This document shows, in pieces, positions 31,608 to 37,134 of a DNA stretch of 37,134 nt (the first letter of the stretch is position 1; the number at the start of each line of letters is the position of its first letter). The DNA comes from Paludibacteraceae bacterium (lineage in GTDB: Bacteria > Bacteroidota > Bacteroidia > Bacteroidales > Paludibacteraceae): NCBI GenBank assembly GCA_017553575.1, contig JAFZKQ010000049.1:1-37134 (forward strand). Direction: 5' to 3'. A model generated the notes under the pieces. The model ran no database searches. It saw only the letters and a list, made by a program, of their open reading frames with translations, and had not been told where the DNA came from. Made by a program: the position numbers and the translations under genes.

Positions 31608-32969
31608 ATGAGGATACATTTTATTGCAATTGGAGGAGCAGCAATGCACAACTTAGCTGTAGCTCTACAGCAGAAGGGCGACATCATCACCGGTTCTGAT
31701 GACGAGATCAAGGAACCGTCGAGAAGTCGTCTGGCTGCACATGGGTTATTGCCGGAGAAGATGGGCTGGTTTCCTGAAAAACTCAACAGTGAAATCGATA
31801 TCGTCATATTGGGTATGCATGCGAGACCCGACAACCCGGAGTTGCAGGAAGCCAAGAGGTTAGGACTGAAGATTTGCTCCTTCCCTGAATACTTGTTCCA
31901 ACAGACGAGGGATAAGATGAGGGTCGTCATCAGCGGAAGCCATGGTAAGACTACTATCACGGCCATGGTGCTCTACGTCCTGCATAAGATGAATATCCGA
32001 TTCGACTACTTGATCGGTGCCCAAGTGGAGGGATTCGATGCTATGTTGAGCCTCAACGAGGAGACGAGGATCGCCATCTTCGAGGGTGACGAGTACCTTA
32101 CCTCCGTCATCGACAAGCGGCCTAAATTCCATATATACCAACCCCACATCGCCGTTATTTCCGGTATCGAGTGGGACCACATCGACGCTTTCCCTACGTT
32201 CGAAAACTACATCGAACAATTCAGGACCTTCTCCCAAATGATTGAGAGGGACGGTAAACTGATCTATCCGGAGGGCGACGAACAAATCATGCAAATAACC
32301 GAATCTATCCGCGAAGACATCACGGATATGCCTTACCATACACCGGAATACAGCATTGACGGAGGCGTCTCTACGCTGAAGACGAAATACGGGGAATTCC
32401 CTCTCAAGATTTTCGGTGAGCACAATATGCAGAATATCGAAGCGGCAAGGCTCATCTGCCGACAAATCGGTGTGAAGGATGCCGACTTCTACGAAGCTAT
32501 AGCGACCTTCAAAGGGTTGCCAGGACGTATGGAGAAGATTGCGGAGGGTACAGATGCGGCCGCCTACTACGACATGGCCCATACGCCTTCCAACGTCAAG
32601 GTCTCCATCCATGCCCTGAAGGCTCAATTCCCAGGACGGAAGGTCATTGCCTGCTTGGAGCTATGCAGCTTCAGCAGTCTCTCATCGGGCTACCTGCCCC
32701 AATACAGGAACTCCCTCAACGAGGCAGACGTCGCATTCGTCTACTTCAACCCTAACGTACATTGCTACAAACACCGTATCCCAATCACGGAGGAGATGGT
32801 GAAAGAGGTTTTTGGGGAGAAAGTAACGGTCTTTACGGACAACATCAAGTTGATGGACAGGGTGAGCTTGGAGAAGGTGCAGAATACCAATTTGCTCTTC
32901 ATGACCTCCGGCAGTTTCTCGGGAATGAACATGGCTGGATTCGCTAAGAACCTTTTGAAGAAAGGATAA
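31608..32969 (+). CDS. mpl: UDP-N-acetylmuramate:murein tripeptide ligase
   Basis: The start is set at 31608 (MRIHFIAIGGAAMHNLA), the usual first residues of Mpl, rather than the frame opening at 31575. The 453-residue Mur ligase has the N-terminal nucleotide fold with GSDDEIKEPSRSRL, the ATP-binding P-loop SGSHGKTTITAMV, IFEGDEYLTS, and GLPGRMEKIAEGTDAAAYYD/MAHTPSNV near the C-terminal domain. Mpl joins the recycled peptide L-Ala-gamma-D-Glu-meso-DAP to UDP-MurNAc. This fits meso-DAP peptidoglycan. It begins a plus-strand cluster of four genes. Confidence 0.95.
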   Translation: MRIHFIAIGGAAMHNLAVALQQKGDIITGSDDEIKEPSRSRLAAHGLLPEKMGWFPEKLNSEIDIVILGMHARPDNPELQEAKRLGLKICSFPEYLFQQTRDKMRVVISGSHGKTTITAMVLYVLHKMNIRFDYLIGAQVEGFDAMLSLNEETRIAIFEGDEYLTSVIDKRPKFHIYQPHIAVISGIEWDHIDAFPTFENYIEQFRTFSQMIERDGKLIYPEGDEQIMQITESIREDITDMPYHTPEYSIDGGVSTLKTKYGEFPLKIFGEHNMQNIEAARLICRQIGVKDADFYEAIATFKGLPGRMEKIAEGTDAAAYYDMAHTPSNVKVSIHALKAQFPGRKVIACLELCSFSSLSSGYLPQYRNSLNEADVAFVYFNPNVHCYKHRIPITEEMVKEVFGEKVTVFTDNIKLMDRVSLEKVQNTNLLFMTSGSFSGMNMAGFAKNLLKKG

Positions 32970-32995
32970 AACTTCAACCATTTATTTTTATCGTT

Positions 32996-33442
32996 ATGAG
33001 TGATAATCCGGAAAAGAGAGAGAAATTGGATGGTCGCTATATGAGGATGGCCCGGATTTGGGCGGAGAACTCTTATTGCGAAAGAAGGAAGGTGGGTGCT
33101 CTCCTCGTCAAAGACAATATGATCATCTCTGATGGATATAATGGAACCCCTTCTGGATTTGAGAACGTATGCGAGGATGACAACAACAAAACGAAACCGT
33201 ATGTCCTCCACGCCGAGGCCAACGCCATCACGAAAGTTGCACGTTCAAACAACAGCAGTGAAGGAGCCACTCTCTATGTGACTGCCTCCCCTTGCATCGA
33301 GTGTGCAAAATTGATTATACAAGCCGGCATTAAGCGTGTCGTATTCGGTGAATATTATCATATGACGGACGGCATCGAACTTCTTGAAAGGGCTAACATA
33401 GAACTGAAATACTTAAACATTGATTCTAACAAGGACGTATGA
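32996..33442 (+). CDS. Deoxycytidylate (dCMP) deaminase family protein
   Basis: This 148-residue zinc deaminase has the HAE motif at 72-74 (VLHAEANAI) and the PCxxC motif at 99-103 (SPCIECAKL), the zinc and catalytic residues of the dCMP/cytidine deaminase family. The GYNGTPSGF block is typical of dCMP deaminases (ComEB-like), which make dUMP for thymidylate synthesis. It lies 26 bases after mpl and overlaps the S41 protease start by four bases. Confidence 0.93.
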   Translation: MSDNPEKREKLDGRYMRMARIWAENSYCERRKVGALLVKDNMIISDGYNGTPSGFENVCEDDNNKTKPYVLHAEANAITKVARSNNSSEGATLYVTASPCIECAKLIIQAGIKRVVFGEYYHMTDGIELLERANIELKYLNIDSNKDV

Positions 33443-35034
33443 ACAAAAGAATCTATATTCCCCTATTTTTCTCATTGGCTGTCATCGCAGGTATCCTGAT
33501 CGGAAAGGTGTTGGCCGAGAAATCCATTCGGCATCAGATGAATGCCTCCAACGTACAGGTACGGAATCCACAAGGAAAGATAGAGGCATTGCTTAACTTG
33601 GTCGATATGCAATATGTGGACACTCTCTCTTACGATAGTATCGTGGAGAAGTCGATTCCTAAAATTTTGTCCAACCTCGACCCTCATTCCAACTATATCC
33701 CAGCTTCTGAGGTGCAATCTGTCAATGAGGAGTTGGACGGCAGTTTCAGCGGTATCGGCGTACAGTTCAACATCCAGCATGATACGGTTATGGTGGTAGG
33801 TGTCATCAGTGGAGGTCCTTCCGAAAAGAAGGGAATCCTTCCGGGCGACCGTATCGTGATGGTCAACGATACCCTTTTCGTGGGAAAAACCATCACGAAC
33901 GAGAAGGTAATGAAGAAATTGCGCGGACCGAAAGATTCGGAAGTGAAGGTCGGCATCAAGCGTAACGGCACAAAGGATCTGCTCTCGTTCACCATCGTCC
34001 GTGGCGATATTCCTATCACGAGTATTGACGCCAACTACCTCATAGAGCCCAACATTGGCTACGTGAAGGTCAACCGCTTCGGCGCAACCACCTATGAAGA
34101 GTTCTTCAGGGCAGTTTATGCGCTGAAAGAGCAGGGGGCAGAACGATATATCGTTGATTTGCGTGCCAACTCGGGAGGTTACCTTGACGAGGCCATCAAG
34201 ATGATCAACGAATTCTTGGAGAAGGGGGATGTGATTGTCTATACCCAAGGAAAGGCGAGTCCGCGCTACGACGCAATTGCCGATGGAAGGGGAAATTTCA
34301 AGAACAGCAAGGTGGTCGTATTGATTGATGAGTGGTCGGCTTCAGCAAGCGAAATTTTTGCAGGTGCTATCCAAGATAACGATAGAGGAACCATCATTGG
34401 TCGCCGTTCCTTCGGAAAAGGACTCGTACAGCAGCAATTCCAGATGGGGGATGGATCAGCTCTCCGACTCACGGTCGCTAGGTATTACACGCCTTCCGGA
34501 CGGTGTATCCAAAAGCCTTATGACGACTACGATAAGGATTTGGTCAATCGATATCTCCACGGAGAATTCGACTCGGAGGATAGTATCCATGTCAACAAAG
34601 TAGACTCCATGGTCTATCTCACGAAGAACGGCAGACATGTGTTTGGCGGTGGTGGTATCATGCCCGACATCTTCGTTCCTCGTGACACTACCGGTACGAC
34701 ATCCTACTTCAATAAGTTATACAACACCGGTATCATTTATGAGTTCGCCTTCTCCTATACCGACAAGAATCGCGAGAAATTGAATGGTTACAAGACAGCC
34801 GAAGCGTTGGAGTCTTATTTGGAGAGGGAGGACTTGATTGCCCAACTTGCTACTTTTGCTGAGCAGAAGGGTGTCCGCAAGAATCCAACGATGATCGAGA
34901 AATCAAGGCAGTTGATTAACAGCAAAACTAACGCGTATGTTATCCGAAACATATTGGGAGACTGTGCCTTCTATCAAGTTTTGAATAGGGATGATGTCAC
35001 CATCAAAAGAGCCATTGAGGAAATAACAAAATAA
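33439..35034 (+). CDS. S41 family C-terminal processing protease
   Basis: The protein has 531 residues. An N-terminal membrane anchor or uncleaved signal (IPLFFSLAVIAGILIGKVLA) is followed by a PDZ domain (~105-190, GIGVQFNIQHDTVMVVGVISGGPSEKKGILPGD) and the S41 catalytic domain. The Ser-Lys dyad is S302 (SASASEIFAGA) and K327 (SFGKGLVQ), 25 residues apart as in D1 protease CtpA. Such proteases trim or degrade periplasmic proteins. It overlaps the dCMP deaminase gene by four bases. Confidence 0.95.
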   Translation: MNKRIYIPLFFSLAVIAGILIGKVLAEKSIRHQMNASNVQVRNPQGKIEALLNLVDMQYVDTLSYDSIVEKSIPKILSNLDPHSNYIPASEVQSVNEELDGSFSGIGVQFNIQHDTVMVVGVISGGPSEKKGILPGDRIVMVNDTLFVGKTITNEKVMKKLRGPKDSEVKVGIKRNGTKDLLSFTIVRGDIPITSIDANYLIEPNIGYVKVNRFGATTYEEFFRAVYALKEQGAERYIVDLRANSGGYLDEAIKMINEFLEKGDVIVYTQGKASPRYDAIADGRGNFKNSKVVVLIDEWSASASEIFAGAIQDNDRGTIIGRRSFGKGLVQQQFQMGDGSALRLTVARYYTPSGRCIQKPYDDYDKDLVNRYLHGEFDSEDSIHVNKVDSMVYLTKNGRHVFGGGGIMPDIFVPRDTTGTTSYFNKLYNTGIIYEFAFSYTDKNREKLNGYKTAEALESYLEREDLIAQLATFAEQKGVRKNPTMIEKSRQLINSKTNAYVIRNILGDCAFYQVLNRDDVTIKRAIEEITK

Positions 35035-35057
35035 ATATATAAACACTTTAATTTGTC

Positions 35058-36080
35058 ATGAACTGTATAGTTGAATTATTACGTTTTCTCTTTTGTGTCA
35101 TTATTCTTGTTCATCATATTGGGATTGTGACACTAACAGACTCGCCTTTACCAATGGGTGCCATTGGAGTCGAACTTTTTTATATGTTAAGCGGTTATTT
35201 CATGTTTAAGCATATAAAGAAAGATACTAAGAATGGAGTACAGATAGATATGAAGTATTCCATGAATTATACACTTCAGAAGTTTATACGGTTATCTCCC
35301 TATATTTTAGGGGGGTCTTTGTTGATGCTTATCGTCTGTCTAGTTTGTAGCCACTCAGTTAACGTAGAGTGGCTGTTTTTGGAAGTTACTCAGTTGAGCA
35401 TGGCGGCAGGAACTGATCTTAATATCATGGTAGCTAGCGCCAATACGCCTTATTGGTTCTTGTCAAGTTTGTTCATTATGCTTCCTCTTGTCACTTATTT
35501 GGTAGGTAAATATTCAGATGTGTTTGAGCACTATTTTATGTGGTTTCTACCTCCCGTTCTCTTACTTTATATCGCAAAACACTCTGTTGTTTCAACGGCA
35601 TGGGCAGACTACTATTTCATATATTCTGCTCTGATGCGTTCATTTGCAGAGATCTTGATGGGATGTTCATTGTATGCGATAGTTGAATTCCTTAAATCCC
35701 GAGAAAGCTTATTGGGCAAGTCTACGATCTTGGTTTTGCTTTATGTGCTTGCTACTGTGGGATTATTGGGAGTCGTGTTGTACAATTGTTACAATTTGAT
35801 CGTGAGCACCATCTTCTTGACTTACATTGTGCTCATGCTTTTGGCTTTAGTTTTGTCAAACGTTTTTCCGTCTGTCAAATCTGGTTTTTTGTTGTTTCTT
35901 GGAAAAATAGCTTTGCCAGTCTTCTGTTTTCACTGGCCAATCTTAAAGCTGCTAAGAAATATGATGGATTTCCCTTCTATCCCAAGAATCGTAGGTATTG
36001 TGGCTGCTATTATTATAGTGGCAGGCTTGGCAATTTATTTTGACAAGCTATTGCAAAAAAAGATGAACAATAAAGCCTAA
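35058..36080 (+). CDS. Acyltransferase family 3 membrane protein
   Basis: This 340-residue protein has about ten membrane helices. It opens with VELLRFLFCVIILVHHIG, carrying the His pair (H19, H20) typical of acyltransferase 3 (OafA/YrhL/NodX) proteins, followed by GAIGVELFYMLSGYFMF, another family signature. Members transfer acetyl or other acyl groups to surface polysaccharides, peptidoglycan or lipids. The substrate is unknown. It lies 23 bases after the protease gene. Codon use is more AT-rich than upstream genes, hinting at later acquisition. A long hairpin terminator follows. Confidence 0.87.
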   Translation: MNCIVELLRFLFCVIILVHHIGIVTLTDSPLPMGAIGVELFYMLSGYFMFKHIKKDTKNGVQIDMKYSMNYTLQKFIRLSPYILGGSLLMLIVCLVCSHSVNVEWLFLEVTQLSMAAGTDLNIMVASANTPYWFLSSLFIMLPLVTYLVGKYSDVFEHYFMWFLPPVLLLYIAKHSVVSTAWADYYFIYSALMRSFAEILMGCSLYAIVEFLKSRESLLGKSTILVLLYVLATVGLLGVVLYNCYNLIVSTIFLTYIVLMLLALVLSNVFPSVKSGFLLFLGKIALPVFCFHWPILKLLRNMMDFPSIPRIVGIVAAIIIVAGLAIYFDKLLQKKMNNKA

Positions 36081-36090
36081 AATTAGTATA

Positions 36091-36145
36091 TAGGAATAAT
36101 AGGAACTGGCAGGCTTTGCTCGGTTTTTATTATTCCTAATTTTTC
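36091..36145 (+). terminator. Long hairpin terminator after the acyltransferase gene
   Basis: TAGGAATAATA (36091-36101) pairs perfectly with TATTATTCCTA (36128-36138). The inner bases add further pairs (AACTG with CGGTT, GCA with TGC). TTTTTC follows. The hairpin starts 10 bases after the stop codon. Confidence 0.75.
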
Positions 36146-36233
36146 TTCGGGATGAGGTTTTATGCGGAGTTCGATAGATGACGCTTCTTATTCTCGAAAA
36201 ATAAAATCCAAAAATATATTATAACACTAATCT

Positions 36234-37109
36234 ATGGACAAGCAAAAACTTTCAATCATCCTCATTGTGGCTGCGTTGCTACTACCAGCCATCAAAATCA
36301 CCAATTGGCCTGGTATGGGCATAATCGTTACCGTTGGACTAATGACGATTAGTATTGCCTTTCTGCTTCTCTTCCTTCCTTCGAAATTTAAATGGGGAGA
36401 GACAGAAGAGGAGGAAGAAAAGAACCAATTAATAATAACTGAGAAAAGTATGTTTGCTAGCCTATCTGTGTTGTGCGTAGCAATTCTATTTACATCTCAG
36501 CATTGGCCTGGCGGTTCATTTCAAAAGTTAGTTGGAGGATTAGCCACCTTGATTAGTGCCTTTTGTAACATAATCTTTCTTAATGAGGGGAAATGCCCCT
36601 ACTATTTCAAGCTTAGGGATGTCTCCATTGCGGCAATTTTTTTGGCTATAGTGGGAATGACCAATTTCTATTCGGATTTTATATTTAAGAAACAATTTTC
36701 TGATTACCACCACCTTGTGGAAATTTACAGTAATCGAGATGGCGGTGAGGAGCAACGTAAAGAGCGGAATGTGGAACTCTTGAAACTCTACGACCTCGAC
36801 AGCGAAAGCTATAATCATTTCGATTCGCTCTTGACGAAAGCAAACGCCATGGCCAAGGAGGAGGGCAATGCCAAAGTACTCTATCTCCTTATGAACCAAG
36901 TAAGTAAATATGGCATTCCACTTAATGGTGCCGTCTACGATATGGAGGAAGAGTACGCCGCCTTTGAAGTTGACCGATTCGCCACATTGCATCCTGAGTT
37001 CTTCAATAATGACACCAAACTCATTGTCGTGACCGATGATGCCGAGAAGGCGACAGAGAAATTGAAAGCTTTGTCTTCTGAAAATAAGGAGATTATCATT
37101 GTAGAGTAA
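36234..37109 (+). CDS. GldL-like membrane protein with duplicated WPG motifs
   Basis: The protein has 291 residues. Four hydrophobic segments lie in the first ~140 residues. Two contain Trp-Pro-Gly turns, ITNWPGMGIIVTVGL and SQHWPGGSFQKLVGG, like the HWPGAG turn in the N-terminal membrane hairpin of GldL, part of the T9SS/gliding motor. An acidic loop (ETEEEEEKNQ) lies between them. The last ~130 residues are soluble and helical, with no recognised domain. It is not GldL itself: the GldKLMN neighbours are absent and the membrane part is longer. Best described as a GldL_N-related protein of unknown function. Confidence 0.7.
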   Translation: MDKQKLSIILIVAALLLPAIKITNWPGMGIIVTVGLMTISIAFLLLFLPSKFKWGETEEEEEKNQLIITEKSMFASLSVLCVAILFTSQHWPGGSFQKLVGGLATLISAFCNIIFLNEGKCPYYFKLRDVSIAAIFLAIVGMTNFYSDFIFKKQFSDYHHLVEIYSNRDGGEEQRKERNVELLKLYDLDSESYNHFDSLLTKANAMAKEEGNAKVLYLLMNQVSKYGIPLNGAVYDMEEEYAAFEVDRFATLHPEFFNNDTKLIVVTDDAEKATEKLKALSSENKEIIIVE

Positions 37110-37126
37110 CCTATAAGACAGGTATT

Positions 37127-37134
37127 ATGGACAA
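37127..37134 (+). CDS. First codons of a further gene (cut by window end)
   Basis: ATGGACAA begins 17 bases after the previous stop codon. The same eight bases begin the GldL-like gene, so a tandem paralogue is possible, but nothing more is visible. Confidence 0.35.

Overview
The window looks like chromosomal DNA from a member of the order Bacteroidales (Bacteroidota). The evidence is Bacteroidota-type promoters (TAnnTTTG, in two places with a TTTG 19-20 bases upstream), no need for Shine-Dalgarno sites, BspA-like leucine-rich repeat proteins, type IX secretion (T9SS) style C-termini, a FeoA-FeoB fusion, a DUF4491 protein, an AAA-ATPase/PD-(D/E)XK gene of the kind Bacteroidales carry in many copies, and a GldL-like membrane protein. 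Genus and species cannot be fixed from the sequence alone. No rRNA, tRNA, CRISPR array, integrase or transposase was seen.

Region 1 (1-4100) is accessory DNA. On the minus strand it holds, in transcription order, an ATPase/nuclease gene between two diverged copies of an ~85 bp direct repeat, a frameshifted gene remnant, a protein fusing an Imm11/DUF1629-like immunity domain to leucine-rich repeats, more decayed coding sequence, a fragment resembling the C-terminal tip of a polymorphic (Rhs-type) toxin, and a likely immunity gene cut by the window edge. I read it as a decaying toxin-immunity island.

Region 2 (4100-13080, minus strand) holds a four-gene envelope operon (large periplasmic TPR protein, outer-membrane beta-barrel, membrane-anchored TerB-DnaJ protein, DUF4491 membrane protein), preceded by three tandem FKBP-type prolyl isomerases ending in a strong terminator. 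Region 3 (13077-15173, minus) has a secreted BspA-like LRR protein and a small T9SS-type protein sharing an N-terminal module.

Region 4 (15563-18961, plus) is DUF4268, PASTA protein, RluD-type pseudouridine synthase and a lipoprotein, followed by nadB (19260-20843), a lipoprotein DNA/RNA nuclease, and an orphan vsr on the opposite strand. Region 5 (22666-26682, plus) is an iron operon: feoAB, a FeoB-associated Cys-rich protein, a RIC-type hemerythrin protein and a LuxR-type regulator with a degenerate receiver, the last three genes overlapping. Region 6 (26687-31516, minus) encodes a very large secreted CotH/MBG-repeat protein and an MBL-fold hydrolase. Region 7 (31608-37134, plus) runs mpl, dCMP deaminase, an S41 C-terminal protease, an acyltransferase, then a GldL-like membrane protein and the first codons of another gene.

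Most of the window is ordinary core and envelope biology. The most unusual parts are the toxin-immunity graveyard with its Imm11-LRR fusion, the promoter-bearing repeat around the ATPase gene, and the four-gene TPR/barrel/TerB-DnaJ/DUF4491 operon.
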